Assembly: GCA_027578815.1 (NCBI GenBank)
Contig: JANBTH010000020.1
Location: 1-60,990 of the forward strand
Reading direction: 5' to 3'
DNA from: Coemansia sp. RSA 1804
Taxonomy: Eukaryota; Kickxellomycota; Kickxellomycetes; Kickxellales; Kickxellaceae
Length of the DNA: 60,990 nucleotides
The position numbers were made by a program, and so were the translations under genes. Below, piece by piece: positions 29,999-40,154 of the stretch (positions within the stretch are counted from its first letter, which is position 1; every line of letters starts with the position of its first letter). The notes beneath the pieces were generated by a model. The model ran no database searches and was not told the DNA's origin. It saw only the letters and a list, made by a program, of their open reading frames with translations.

Positions 29999-32182
29999 CT
30001 ACTTTTGAGAAAAGAATGAATGGCGCAGAGCCTCGATCGGTGTGATGCGCTTCTCGGGACTAAGCTCAAGGCACCGGTCAAGCAGGTTCGCAAACTGCAG
30101 CGCCAGCTGTATATCCTCGGATGGCGATCCCGCTGGCGTTGCCTGCAGCACACGCGACTTGATATCGGCCTTGGGTTTTGCGAACGCCATCTTGCGCACA
30201 ACCTCGCTTCCGGTCAGTTTATCTGTTGTGCGGCTAACAAAGTCAAGCATGTTGCCGCCGTTGTCCTCGAAGTGCTGCTGCCAGAACTGGCCGCGACGAA
30301 GCAGACGGTTGGGAAAGTGGCCCCGAGTCTCCATCATCAGCTGTAGCATATGATTGTTGTTGTGGCCCGGGAACATGATCTTCCCAGTGTACAGCTCAAA
30401 AAGCGTAGCGCCCAGCGACCACATGTCAATTGCACAGTTGTACTGCATGCCTAGCACGATCTCTGGAGCACGGTAGAATCTGCTCACCAGATAGGGCGTG
30501 ATCTCGTTCTCGCTCACGTCGCAGGCTGAGCCAAGATCGCCCAGCTTCACATTGTTCCTCTGCTCCGAAACAAAGCAGTTGTCGGGTTTCAGATCCCCAT
30601 GAATAACGCCACATCTGCGCAGAAGATCGAGCGCCAGAAGCAGATGCATCGCATACACACGTACTGCCTGGAGATTCAGCCCCGACTCGCGCCCGTACTT
30701 GCGTACGATCTCGCGCAGATTTAGGTTCATGAGCTCAAAGCACAAGCAGAGATGGTTGCGGTGCACAAAGCTTCCAAGAAGCCGCACAACATGCATCTTG
30801 CCGCCTGGATCGGCTGCGGCAAGGCGCTCAAGGATACGCTGCTCCTTGAGCCCGGCCTTGTGCATGAGCTCGTTCTGGCGAATTATCTTGATCGCCACAG
30901 GCGCGTGTTGGTTCTTTGTGTCTAGTGCCTTGACCACGGAGCTAAACACACCCTGCCCAAGGAACGACTGCACCAGATATCGGCCGTCCATTAGCTCGCC
31001 AACGACTATGCGGTAGTAACCCTCTGCATCGTCCCAGCTGTCCGCCATTCCGGGATGCGCCTCAAGCTGCGAGCCGGTACCCGCTTCTTTTGCTGCTTGG
31101 CCGCCGAGTGGTTTTGGCACACTCGGCTTCAGCGGCACAGTGTCGGCATCAGAAAACATGTCAAAACCGTCGTCATCATCGTCATCGCCATACCTGCCAT
31201 TCTGGACACTGGCTGTGTTTGCTGCTGCATCGCCTTTGCGATAGCCATTCGCATGCTCAACGGAGTTCTTGGCATCGATGTTTTGGGCTGTGTTCGCTAT
31301 CATCCTGTGACGCATGTCATCCGCGTTAGAGTCTGCGTTTGGATTGTAATCGGCGGCTGACACGCCATCTGCTTCCATGCATGCAAGACCATTGCTTGGA
31401 TTGTTGTACGGCTTCTCGAGAGCAAACTCACTTGCGCTAGTACCGATTACACCGGAAGTGTCAGCATCGGGGCTTGTAGACGAGTTTCCATGCTCAGGAG
31501 TGTCTCTAGAAATGTTTCTAACAGAGTCAGTGGGAGGAGTGGTAGGTGAGTCAGTCTGGGTTCTATTATGCATTTTCATTATTTCCCTACGGCGGCGACG
31601 ACGCTCCTCAAGCGCCCGCTCTTCTTCAGCACCCTCATCATTCTCAAAAGACAGTTTAAATCCAGCATCAATACTAGGAGGTGCATCTACAGTGGATCCA
31701 GCAGCGCCATTAGCCACTGCGCTTGGTTTGGATCCTGCAGACAACAATTCACCACTCAACAGCGATGCTGCACTCGCATTATCCTTACTAGAGTATCCCT
31801 GGCCAACACTGCTGTCTTTTCGAGTATCGCTTGGGTGGCGGCGTGGGGTTCGGGATGGGCTACGGCTGCGCCTCCGTGTCCTTTTATCTGTGGTGTCAGT
31901 AAGATTCTCTCTCCTGCTCTTGCCTTCATTTACAACTCTGCTGCTGCTGCTAGAGTGCCGCTGCTCACTCTTTGCTTTGTTGTCAGTGCTGTATTTCCTT
32001 GCGAGAGGTGTTCTGGAAAGCAATGCGGCTGATGCGGATGCAGAGGAGTATGGTGGTTTACTTCCAGCATGTATCTCTCCTAAACTTCCTTTCTTTTCGT
32101 TGCTACGTGGCGAGGAGACAGCCGCCTGGTCATCGGTAATCTCGCCTTCCTCTGCGTTGAATTCCTCTAAACGTCCACGCAT
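29999..32182 (-). CDS. PRP4-type pre-mRNA splicing kinase (PRPF4B family)
   Basis: Ser/Thr kinase of the DYRK-related PRP4 group, which phosphorylates U4/U6.U5 tri-snRNP proteins during spliceosome activation. The 727 residues comprise an N-terminal RS-rich disordered half (RTRRRSRSPSRTPRRHPS, about 103-120), the family's pre-kinase motif SWDDAEGYYRIVVGELMDGRY, then the kinase domain: GQGVFSSVVKA, VAIKIIR, catalytic HGDLKPDN, KLGDLGSACDV in place of DFG, and the activation segment ITPYLVSRFYRAPEI with the conserved Tyr. The ATG is at 32182; two codons upstream start with TTG and are not used. The DLG variant of DFG also occurs in related CMGC kinases such as SRPKs, so activity is probably retained. 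Confidence 0.92.
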   Translation of the reverse strand: MRGRLEEFNAEEGEITDDQAAVSSPRSNEKKGSLGEIHAGSKPPYSSASASAALLSRTPLARKYSTDNKAKSEQRHSSSSSRVVNEGKSRRENLTDTTDKRTRRRSRSPSRTPRRHPSDTRKDSSVGQGYSSKDNASAASLLSGELLSAGSKPSAVANGAAGSTVDAPPSIDAGFKLSFENDEGAEEERALEERRRRRREIMKMHNRTQTDSPTTPPTDSVRNISRDTPEHGNSSTSPDADTSGVIGTSASEFALEKPYNNPSNGLACMEADGVSAADYNPNADSNADDMRHRMIANTAQNIDAKNSVEHANGYRKGDAAANTASVQNGRYGDDDDDDGFDMFSDADTVPLKPSVPKPLGGQAAKEAGTGSQLEAHPGMADSWDDAEGYYRIVVGELMDGRYLVQSFLGQGVFSSVVKALDTKNQHAPVAIKIIRQNELMHKAGLKEQRILERLAAADPGGKMHVVRLLGSFVHRNHLCLCFELMNLNLREIVRKYGRESGLNLQAVRVYAMHLLLALDLLRRCGVIHGDLKPDNCFVSEQRNNVKLGDLGSACDVSENEITPYLVSRFYRAPEIVLGMQYNCAIDMWSLGATLFELYTGKIMFPGHNNNHMLQLMMETRGHFPNRLLRRGQFWQQHFEDNGGNMLDFVSRTTDKLTGSEVVRKMAFAKPKADIKSRVLQATPAGSPSEDIQLALQFANLLDRCLELSPEKRITPIEALRHSFFSQK

Positions 32183-32475
32183 TATCAATATTAACGACAG
32201 TGTGATCTAAATATGCAAAGTACAACAGATACGCAAGTTAAAAACCGAAACAATTCTCTTAATATCTCGTATATTGAGCATCCCGAATAAATATTTATTA
32301 ATCCAGTTTGCTGACTTATTCGCAACGTCATATGATGCGCTTACCAGACAAAAACAAAATAACAGAGCATTAAAGTTTCATTGTTTATTCTTTGCTTCTT
32401 TTCATTTTTTCTATTTATCCTATCTTTATTATATTTTTCTGTTGATAGTTTAACAGATTTTGTGCAAAATTCAGA

Positions 32476-33483
32476 ATGAGCAATTCTTATTTTAGTCAAC
32501 CAAGAAGAGGCACGCTCGGGCGGCCGGGCTCGAGGCCAACAACAACAGCAGCAACAACAATAGCAGGAAGAAGAGAAACCCGGCAGCTGCGGCCACAGAC
32601 ACCAAGCTCCAGGACGCCTCTGCAACAAAAGGGCGATATAAGACGCGTCTCGTCAGCCATACGCACTACGACGCCCCGAATAAACAACAGATCTTTGCAG
32701 CGTCAGACGTCGGAGGACGGTTCGATGCCCCGGGAGCGCGGGATAGCAAGCAGAAGCAAACAAGGTGGCAATGCCGAGCCTATGAATATCGATATAGACA
32801 TAGCTGGGAAGATTGGACTAGCAATCGACCCCGATATCTTCTCTAGTACAACTGAAACAGCAACCGCCGCAAATATCGCCTACGTGCAGGCCATGAACGA
32901 GGATGACTATGGATCAGACGACGACTTGGGCGATTCAGAGGCGATGCAGGCAGCCAAACTACGAACGGGTTTGCGGAAAGAGATAGAGCGCTTTGATGCG
33001 GATCTGGAGAAAGAGCTTCTGGAGGCAGATAGAAGGGACTATGAGGCGAATGGCGAGGTTTTGGACCAGGAGGTGGTGGCTAAGAAAATGAAACTGTTGT
33101 CTTCATTTGCTAGCCATTTGCGCCAGATTGGCAAGAACCGGGCCAACCTTCTTGCTCGGCTAGCAAACCCGCTGGCCGAGGAGCACTGGATGCTTGATTC
33201 TGCCTACCACCAACGCATGGTAGACGCTGTGCAGAGCATGTGCAAGATTGTCAACCGTTTGCCAGAGATATCCGAGGCTGCTCGTCATTGTCTGAGCGCA
33301 CCGGTACCAGGATCCGAACGCTCCGACGGTTCTCTTGATGTCAGCAGTAGTGCTGATCCAAGGTCGCGTCAGATTGCACAGATGGAACGGCTTGTCCACG
33401 AGGTTCAACAGGCTTTTGAATGGATTGAAAATGGCAAAACCAGTAGTGACACTGCTTCCATTCTGCCAACGGTTTCGCTATGA
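32476..33483 (+). CDS. Coiled-coil protein, possibly augmin subunit HAUS2/AUG2-like
   Basis: A 335-residue protein. The first ~95 residues are a Thr/Arg/Pro-rich disordered tail. Residues about 150-290 are helical with coiled-coil character (LRTGLRKEIERFDADLEKELLEADRRDYEANGEVL is broken by few helix breakers). The segment SHLRQIGKNRANLLARLANP followed by LDSAYHQRMVDAV resembles the HAUS2/AUG2 pattern, in which a coiled coil and an R-L-x-x-P turn precede a conserved acidic-aromatic helix. Augmin recruits gamma-tubulin to existing microtubules. The resemblance is from memory of the pattern, not an alignment, so the function is tentative. It is divergent from PRP4 and convergent with RINT1. Confidence 0.55.
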   Translation: MSNSYFSQPRRGTLGRPGSRPTTTAATTIAGRRETRQLRPQTPSSRTPLQQKGDIRRVSSAIRTTTPRINNRSLQRQTSEDGSMPRERGIASRSKQGGNAEPMNIDIDIAGKIGLAIDPDIFSSTTETATAANIAYVQAMNEDDYGSDDDLGDSEAMQAAKLRTGLRKEIERFDADLEKELLEADRRDYEANGEVLDQEVVAKKMKLLSSFASHLRQIGKNRANLLARLANPLAEEHWMLDSAYHQRMVDAVQSMCKIVNRLPEISEAARHCLSAPVPGSERSDGSLDVSSSADPRSRQIAQMERLVHEVQQAFEWIENGKTSSDTASILPTVSL

Positions 33484-33597
33484 CATGAATTAGATCATTT
33501 GCTCTTCTGACATATTCATAAATGGAACAACCGCTACATGTACATCTTTAAGTCATAATCGTCTTGCCGACACATATCAACTTTTGTATATCCATAA

Positions 33598-36099
33598 TCA
33601 AACAGAGCTATCGGTGAAATCGACGCGGTTTCCAAGAAGCTTGCGTACCTTCTTGACTGACAAATGGCTTATCCCCAGTTTCTTCAGAACCAGCATTGCC
33701 TCCTGGGTATCCGTAGCTGTGTCGGCTATGGCATGCGCCCATTCGCTAAGCGCCAGCGGAATAGCGCTAGCAGAACCGGCAGTAGTCAGAGTCGGTGAGT
33801 TGCTATCCACGGCGCAAGCCAGAATCAAGGCGCATTCTCTGGCCTTTGGCAGCACGCGCTGGGGCATCCGTCTTAAATCAGCGCGCGGAGCCGACGTAAC
33901 AAGAACACGGCTAATTGTCTCAACATCAAGCGTAAGCTGCTGTCCTCCGGAGACATTGAACGAGTGTGCACATGCAACACGGTCTGTTATAAACGTATCT
34001 ATCTCAGTAGACAGTGAGCGCATCAGCCGTGTAAATGCCGCAAAGGGCAGCATGTCGGCAAGAGACGGGATAAGCTGGGCAAGACCGGACAGTGCGCTGC
34101 TGAGCTCCACCGAGGCTCGGAGACTAGCACTAGAATCAGCCCCCTTTGTAGCCCAGGCATTCTTCTTGCGGAATGCACGCAGCTGGCCAACGGTATCGGA
34201 GTTGACAGCCTTACTGAGCAGATCAAGCACACGCTTTTTAAGCGTTGCAAGCGTCCCTATTGAGCGCTCCCAGATCCCTCCATCAATCCAGTCATCGCCG
34301 CTATCTGCTGAATCCTGCCGAGTCAGATCGTCAAGAAGTTCGCGATCTTTTGCATTCCACTCGTCACAGCAATCGCGCCAGTCCCGCGGATCAGAGTGCT
34401 TATCCATCGCACAAGCACGCTGACACACCGCGGCCCACAGATCCACGTAGTTGGGCGAGTTGTTCCAGTCTCTGGCAGCCTCCTCCACATACCATATGGT
34501 CTGATACCACGCAGCAAGCCGCGACAGCTGCGAAATAAGCGGTGTCTGGCCAGGAGACTTATTGATGCCAAAGGCACCGGGAATGTTCGACTCCCGTATA
34601 AAGGCAAGCGTAACGCGGTTGAATTCGTCAATCTCCTCTTCGACATCCTCAACAAGAGCAATAACAAGAGGAAACTGGGTTATAGACAGCAGCTGGAGAC
34701 GTTGCATGCGGCTGGGAACGACAGAGTAGCGGTCGGCCATGTCCTCGACTAGTAGAACCACCTTCTCAGCAATACGCGACGGCTTGGCATCGTCAACCCC
34801 AAGCATATCGTCTTCATACACAAGTTCAAACGCATCGGGCCCGTTGAGAGTATCCATGTACGCAGCCATGGCAGTTGCGCGCTCGGCCTCCATCCACGCA
34901 TCAAAAACATCGGCGTCGGAAAGGAAGCGCTCAAGAGAGCTAGGTCCTTTGTAAAAATAAACGTCACGCAGAGTCTGCTCAAAGCCAGCCAGCTCGCGCG
35001 CCACATGCGAGATGACCAGGCCGGCTTTGAGATACGCGGGACGGTCGTGGACCAGCTTGCGCTGCACAATCGGCTGAAGAAGACGCAGGAACTCGTTTCT
35101 TATATCAAGGCGCGGGAGCGGCGCTTCCTGATAGACATGCTGGGCGTGGGATTCCAAGAACGGGATAAGGTTGCGCGCCATAGTGAGCATCTGCGAGAGC
35201 CACCACTCAGGCCTATCAACGCGGTTAGTCGACCGGTTGCTCTCAAAGTGGTAGCGCATGCGGATATCAACGGCCTTGGCCAAGTGTTCCAGAGGTAGCG
35301 CCGACTTCTTGTTGCCAAGCACCCGGGGACAGTAGCGCGCAAGCACGCTCTTGTACTCGCGGTTGACGCAGTCGAGACTTAGGAGCATAGAGAATCCAGC
35401 ATCAAACGTCTCGACTGCCGCAGCCATTGACATATCCATCTTCCCCGGCCATCCAAGCTTCACCAGCGCAGCGTTCTGCGCCTTCGCTGCGGCGTCTTCG
35501 GCGTCCTTCCAGATGTCAAGCACAGTTTGTTTTATGAGCTCCAGAAGATGGGTGTGTGCCTGGTGTGTTGATTCTGCGTCGCAGCTCTTCTTCAAGAGAG
35601 ATACCACATGCGTATACGCGGCCAGCATCCCTGGCGAGTCCCCTTCGTCCCGGCACTGCGAGGCCATAGCCTTTGTCTGCTCGACATCGACAACCACATC
35701 GACATACGCCTTGGTCTGGCTCAGCTTCTTGTGCTCGCCAACCCCAGCCGCAAGCGACGCAACAAGCTTCATTATCCTGGTCCCGTCCCTGAACTGCCAT
35801 GCCGAAACATCTGCATCCACCGACGACCCCACCACTTTGCTGTGCAAGTCAATCAGTCGGAGCGATTCGGCATTCACTTTAGATATAACCCCACTTGCTT
35901 CGCCAACCACCGTCTCTGTGTGCTTGCGTGCTGTCTCTAGGTCGGCTTCAAGCAGTGCGTGTGTGTGCTCTTCGGCACGCAGGAAATCTCCTACCAGTTC
36001 CAGCGACTCTAGGCTGGTGAAATGACTGTCCAGAAACCTCTGCAAGTCGTCGTTGCTGTTGCTGTTGGCAATGGCGCTGTGGTCCGCAATTCCAGACAT
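33598..36099 (-). CDS. RINT1/TIP20 family vesicle-tethering protein (Dsl1/NRZ complex)
   Basis: 833-residue subunit of the ER-bound Dsl1 (NRZ) tether, which captures Golgi-derived COPI vesicles. The N-terminal ~180 residues are helical/coiled coil. The RINT1/TIP20 signature lies in the middle: IRMRYHFESNRSTNRVDRPEWWLSQMLTMARNLIPFL, then ARELAGFEQTLRDVYFY, FDAWMEAERATAMAAYMDTL and the long helical C-terminal half (WYQTIWYVEEAARDW, LRRMPQRVLPKARECALIL). The start is placed at the ATG at 36099 (MSGIADHS). A TTG-led extension of 15 codons is unlikely to be used. It is divergent from the mitochondrial intermediate peptidase gene, with about 350 bp between the two ATGs. Confidence 0.85.
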   Translation of the reverse strand: MSGIADHSAIANSNSNDDLQRFLDSHFTSLESLELVGDFLRAEEHTHALLEADLETARKHTETVVGEASGVISKVNAESLRLIDLHSKVVGSSVDADVSAWQFRDGTRIMKLVASLAAGVGEHKKLSQTKAYVDVVVDVEQTKAMASQCRDEGDSPGMLAAYTHVVSLLKKSCDAESTHQAHTHLLELIKQTVLDIWKDAEDAAAKAQNAALVKLGWPGKMDMSMAAAVETFDAGFSMLLSLDCVNREYKSVLARYCPRVLGNKKSALPLEHLAKAVDIRMRYHFESNRSTNRVDRPEWWLSQMLTMARNLIPFLESHAQHVYQEAPLPRLDIRNEFLRLLQPIVQRKLVHDRPAYLKAGLVISHVARELAGFEQTLRDVYFYKGPSSLERFLSDADVFDAWMEAERATAMAAYMDTLNGPDAFELVYEDDMLGVDDAKPSRIAEKVVLLVEDMADRYSVVPSRMQRLQLLSITQFPLVIALVEDVEEEIDEFNRVTLAFIRESNIPGAFGINKSPGQTPLISQLSRLAAWYQTIWYVEEAARDWNNSPNYVDLWAAVCQRACAMDKHSDPRDWRDCCDEWNAKDRELLDDLTRQDSADSGDDWIDGGIWERSIGTLATLKKRVLDLLSKAVNSDTVGQLRAFRKKNAWATKGADSSASLRASVELSSALSGLAQLIPSLADMLPFAAFTRLMRSLSTEIDTFITDRVACAHSFNVSGGQQLTLDVETISRVLVTSAPRADLRRMPQRVLPKARECALILACAVDSNSPTLTTAGSASAIPLALSEWAHAIADTATDTQEAMLVLKKLGISHLSVKKVRKLLGNRVDFTDSSV

Positions 36100-36449
36100 T
36101 TTCGTCGACTGTGGAAATGAAGTAAATACAATCAGTGCATGCAATACATTAGGAAAAACAAAAAATGGACAAAAAAGACAAGCACTGGAAATCTAGCAAG
36201 AAAGCAAGAGCATAAAATTAAAACGAGAACAGCTCAAGCTCTTTGCTGATCAAACATTTTCTGTTTTATAGGGGTGAAAGTTCTTCAGGGGGGAGCTTTC
36301 ACTTGCTTTATCTTTTTTTCTCCTCTGCTACTTTTTCCTTCTTTAATTTGGCAATTATATATACGCCGTGTATCAAAGACAAGGCAAGAAAGAGGTGGCA
36401 AGGCAGAGCGCGCGCAAGATACAAGGCGTGCTATTATTATTTTAAGAGA
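36100..36449. other. Divergent promoter between RINT1/TIP20 and MIP genes
   Basis: About 350 bp with AT-rich tracts around 36140-36360 (AAAACAAAAAATGG, TATATATACG). No gene is supported here. The frame of the peptidase stays open through this stretch, but only from a TTG, and it encodes no recognisable targeting sequence. Confidence 0.5.
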
Positions 36450-38894
36450 ATGCTGGCCATCCACAAACGCAATGCGCATTCGCTCTTGGCAAGGTGTGTA
36501 AAGCAGAAACATCCAACGAGTGCACTCTTGAAATGCAGCAAATCTTCTGGCAAGGCTTATCTGCAAACATTGAGCTCAATCGACACGCATAGAGTGACAA
36601 AGGATGAGGAGCTGTCGTTGCGCGATATATTTGACTTGCCAACAAAAACAACACTAGGCTCCCAATGGTATCACCAGGGTCAGCCAACAGGGCTGCTAAT
36701 GGAATCACGGTTCCTGTCGCCAAAGTCGTTCCAAGGGACTGGCAAGGAGGCTGTTGCGGAGGCCCAGGTGCTGGTTCAAAAGGTACTAGATGCAAAAACA
36801 GCCGACGAGAAAAGACAGGTGATCAAATGTCTAGACCAACTAAGCGATGCGCTTTGTCGTGTCATGGATGTTGCAGAGCTGGTCAGACAAGTGCATCCCG
36901 ACAGTAACTGGCAAGCAGCGGCAGACCAGGTGTATGCGACGATGCTCGATTATATGAACGGATTGAACACACATGTTGGACTATACCGAAAGCTAGTGGA
37001 GGTTATGGACGATCTGACGATCCGAAGCACACTTGACACTCTAGAGCTTGCCGTAGCAGAGTCATTTAGAAGGGATTTTGAAAGATCGGGCATCCATTTA
37101 GCAAAAACTACGCATGAGAGGTTTGTGCAGCTATCGTCGAGCATCCACGATCTGTCGCGCGACTTTATCCGCTTTCAGTCGCAGCCGCCTCAAGAGACAC
37201 GGTCGGCTGACGTGCCAGTTGCCGAGCTGCGTACGTTGCCGTCATCCGTCATGATGCACATTATGCAAACGTCAAACACCCGCAAGAGAAGCGACGGCAC
37301 AGCAGTAGCCAGCATTGCACAGGACGGCTACGCTGTGCACCATATTCTTCGCGATTGCGAGGATTCCGGCACACGCGAGGCGGTGTACCGCATGTGGCAT
37401 TGTGGGTCCTCTGGCGCTGTAAATGCCCTTGAGCAGCTTCTGGAAGATCGGCGAGCGTTGTCGCACACAGTAGGATTCGATTCGTTTGCGCACATGGCGT
37501 TGGATGACAAGATGGCTAAATCCCCAGCCCATGTCGACACATTCCTTCGTGGCCTTGCAGAACAGGCCAAGCCGCAGTGGAAGTCGATTATCGCGTCACT
37601 TATGAAAACGCAAGCACAAGCCGGCCAAGGCAGCGTCGCCGGCATCAATCCATGGGATCGGGATTTCTTGGTGAGCAAACAGCAAATGAATTTGGGCGCA
37701 CTGCCATCTCTTAATCCGTACTTTAGCCTTGGAAGGGTTGTGCTCGGTCTCTCGCGAGTGTTCAAAAGTCTGTACGGGATCGAGCTCAAGGCAGCTACAC
37801 CACAGCCTGGTGAAATCTGGCATCCTGACGTGCGCAAGCTTGAAGTAGTTGACGAGAATGGAAAGCTGCAAGGAATTATCTACTGCGACGTGTTCACTCG
37901 CAATAGCAAGGCGCATGTGGGCGCTGCACACTTTACCGCACGCTGTGCACGCCGCATAGACGACGACATTGCTGTCTCTAGCAGCCAGCAAAGCTATTCG
38001 AGCCAGACCGTTGTTGAGAAGGATGGAAAGCAGTTCCAGCTGCCGGTGGTTGTGCTGATATGCGATTTCCCATTGCCCGAGGAGGACTCGCCGCCGCTGC
38101 TGAGCTGGAGCAACGTTGAGACAATCTTCCACGAGATGGGCCATGCGATGCACTCGATGCTTGGGCAAAACGGATTCCACAATGTGGCTGGCACCCGGTG
38201 CGCCGTAGACTTTGTCGAGTTGCCATCCATTCTGATGGAGCACTTTGCAAGATCCCCGCAGGTGCTTTCTACCTTTGCATCGAACCACAAGACAGACGCA
38301 CCGCTTCCTCCGGATCTACTAGCCAAGCATACAGAGAGACGGCGCAAGTACGCAGCACTAGATCTTCATGCACAGCTATTTATGTCTGCGCTTGACCAGC
38401 GGTACCATTCAGCGGTGCTTGATCCTTTGGCAGGCGATCGAGAGCCAAGTCCCGGGTGGTCGACGCGGTCCCTTGCAAGCGTACACGAAGATCGGATGTT
38501 TACAAGCGGGATTGGCGGTTCTCGGATATTCAGCTATGTGCAAGGAACGCGGTGGCAGTCGCGCTTCACGCATCTGATCGGGTATGGCGCATCCTACTAT
38601 GCGTACCTCTTTGATCGCGTGCTTGCTGGTCAGATCTGGGATCGCGTTTTCATGGGCAATAAGTCGCTTGTACAGAGTGGCGGTAGCGGTGAACAATGCA
38701 GCCCGCTCAACCGCGAGGCCGGAGAGCGCTTCAAAAACGAGGTTTTGCGCTGGGGCGGCGGGCGCGATCCGTGGAAATGCATTGCTGCGGTGCTTGATAA
38801 TGGCAAGATGTCAAAGGACGAGGTCGATGCGGTTTCTCGAGGCAACGAATCGGCTATGCGTATCGTTGGCAGCTGGCGTCTGCCTGATCTGTGA
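36450..38894 (+). CDS. OCT1: Mitochondrial intermediate peptidase (M3 zinc metallopeptidase)
   Basis: Matrix protease that removes an octapeptide from precursors already cut by MPP. It is 814 residues with a basic presequence (MLAIHKRNAHSLLARCVKQK). The family's FDLPTKTTLG and LLMESRFLSPKSF follow near residue 70. The M3 catalytic motif FHEMGHAMHSMLG has the zinc-binding HEMGH at about residues 561-565, followed downstream by the conserved CAVDFVELPSILMEHF, in which the Glu is the third ligand. The C-terminal domain has GSRIFSYVQGTRWQSRFTHLIGYGASYYAYLFDRVLA. The ATG at 36450 gives the presequence. Thimet oligopeptidase is the alternative, but the presequence and FDLP-type N-terminus favour MIP. 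Confidence 0.93.
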   Translation: MLAIHKRNAHSLLARCVKQKHPTSALLKCSKSSGKAYLQTLSSIDTHRVTKDEELSLRDIFDLPTKTTLGSQWYHQGQPTGLLMESRFLSPKSFQGTGKEAVAEAQVLVQKVLDAKTADEKRQVIKCLDQLSDALCRVMDVAELVRQVHPDSNWQAAADQVYATMLDYMNGLNTHVGLYRKLVEVMDDLTIRSTLDTLELAVAESFRRDFERSGIHLAKTTHERFVQLSSSIHDLSRDFIRFQSQPPQETRSADVPVAELRTLPSSVMMHIMQTSNTRKRSDGTAVASIAQDGYAVHHILRDCEDSGTREAVYRMWHCGSSGAVNALEQLLEDRRALSHTVGFDSFAHMALDDKMAKSPAHVDTFLRGLAEQAKPQWKSIIASLMKTQAQAGQGSVAGINPWDRDFLVSKQQMNLGALPSLNPYFSLGRVVLGLSRVFKSLYGIELKAATPQPGEIWHPDVRKLEVVDENGKLQGIIYCDVFTRNSKAHVGAAHFTARCARRIDDDIAVSSSQQSYSSQTVVEKDGKQFQLPVVVLICDFPLPEEDSPPLLSWSNVETIFHEMGHAMHSMLGQNGFHNVAGTRCAVDFVELPSILMEHFARSPQVLSTFASNHKTDAPLPPDLLAKHTERRRKYAALDLHAQLFMSALDQRYHSAVLDPLAGDREPSPGWSTRSLASVHEDRMFTSGIGGSRIFSYVQGTRWQSRFTHLIGYGASYYAYLFDRVLAGQIWDRVFMGNKSLVQSGGSGEQCSPLNREAGERFKNEVLRWGGGRDPWKCIAAVLDNGKMSKDEVDAVSRGNESAMRIVGSWRLPDL

Positions 38895-39011
38895 CGGCCT
38901 TTTATATTAATTTAATACTGCTGATAGACTAGACTAGACTAACTTGACAGAGAAGATGTTCGAAACAAAAAAGTGAGACCAACACCAGAAATGCATCATG
39001 CTCAGGCTATA

Positions 39012-40154
39012 CTACTCGTCTCTTGCCACGATCAGCCACACAATGGCAACACCGATTGCTGCTGCACACAGATCTATAAGCGTGTCTGTGACCTGCTTGC
39101 GGGTAACCTGAAGCTTGACCTTCTTTGGTGTGCGACAGCTACCGTCGTCGCAGTACTCTTCATCGCTGTCCACATCCTCAACAGCCGCCTGGTTGTCGTC
39201 TGCGCCATTGGTTTCGGGGCCACTGTCGTTAGCAGAGTGCTTTCCGGTGTCCTTTTCTGATACTGACGATTTGTCAGCAGCGCTGCTGTTGTTGTTTGTC
39301 TTGCGGCGCCGGAGCCGCGACTCCACGTAGTCTACGCGCTGCTCCACCTCGTCAAGCAGCGATTTGATCTGCTCGTTCTGCGGCTCCATCTTGACGGCCT
39401 GGCGAAGCACATCGCGAGCCTGCTCAATCTTGCTCTCATTGCTCAGAACCATGCCCTTCATGTAGTATCCTTTGACCCACTTGGGTTCCAGGGCAATGCA
39501 CTGTTCAGCATGCTTAAGGGCCTGGGGCCAGCGCTTCATCTTTATCAGCGCCATACATGCGTTGCCATGGATCTTCGCATTGTACATATCGTAGACAAGC
39601 CCGTTCTTGTAGTGGTCGAGTGCAGCAGCCCAGTTCTCCTTCTTGTACTCGACGTTACCTTTTTCCTTCCACTCCTCGGCAATCTCGCGCTCCTTGCGCG
39701 CGGCCTCCTCGGGATCGCCGCCCTCCGCATTGTCCCCGTCATTATCGAGTGTGTCGCGTCCCAACTTGTGCTCCAGCGCGTTCTTGCGCATAAGCGCGCT
39801 CTTCGAGTCGTCCAGTCGTCCGAGCTCCTTGTACGCCTTGGCCATCCGCATCAGCGCCAGCGAATGCACCGTCGTGCACCCTTCCTCCGCGTGCCCATCG
39901 ACGTCAGAGTTGAGGAACTTGAGCACCTTCTCGCAGTCCTCCACAACCCCCTCGTACTTTTTCAAATGAAGCCGGCATGTCGCCCGCGAGAGGAGCGGTA
40001 GTGGCGACTGCACTGGCAGTGAGCACAGCTCGTCAAACTTTCCTAGTGCTCCCTCAAAGTTCTCCTCCTTGAGGAACTCTTGTGCTTCGGCTAGGAGTAG
40101 AACTGGATTGGGTGGCGGTGCTTCCGGTTCTCTCTTTAGAAATTCAAAGACCAT
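39012..40154 (-). CDS. Tail-anchored TPR protein
   Basis: A 380-residue protein with TPR repeats in two blocks. The N-terminal block is about 18-130 (AQEFLKEENFEGALGKFDEL, AKAYKELGRLDDSKSAL) and the central block about 160-270 (WKEKGNVEYKKENWAAALDHY, GNACMALIKMKRWPQALKHAEQCIALEPKWVKGYYMKG, ARDVLRQAVKMEPQN). The second block resembles the STI1/Hop and TOM70 class that binds chaperone C-termini. An acidic Ser/Asp-rich linker follows, then a single hydrophobic segment near the end (LIDLCAAAIGVAIVWLIVA), as in tail-anchored proteins. Family-level function (membrane co-chaperone) is inferred; no specific orthologue is recognised. Confidence 0.82.
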   Translation of the reverse strand: MVFEFLKREPEAPPPNPVLLLAEAQEFLKEENFEGALGKFDELCSLPVQSPLPLLSRATCRLHLKKYEGVVEDCEKVLKFLNSDVDGHAEEGCTTVHSLALMRMAKAYKELGRLDDSKSALMRKNALEHKLGRDTLDNDGDNAEGGDPEEAARKEREIAEEWKEKGNVEYKKENWAAALDHYKNGLVYDMYNAKIHGNACMALIKMKRWPQALKHAEQCIALEPKWVKGYYMKGMVLSNESKIEQARDVLRQAVKMEPQNEQIKSLLDEVEQRVDYVESRLRRRKTNNNSSAADKSSVSEKDTGKHSANDSGPETNGADDNQAAVEDVDSDEEYCDDGSCRTPKKVKLQVTRKQVTDTLIDLCAAAIGVAIVWLIVARDE

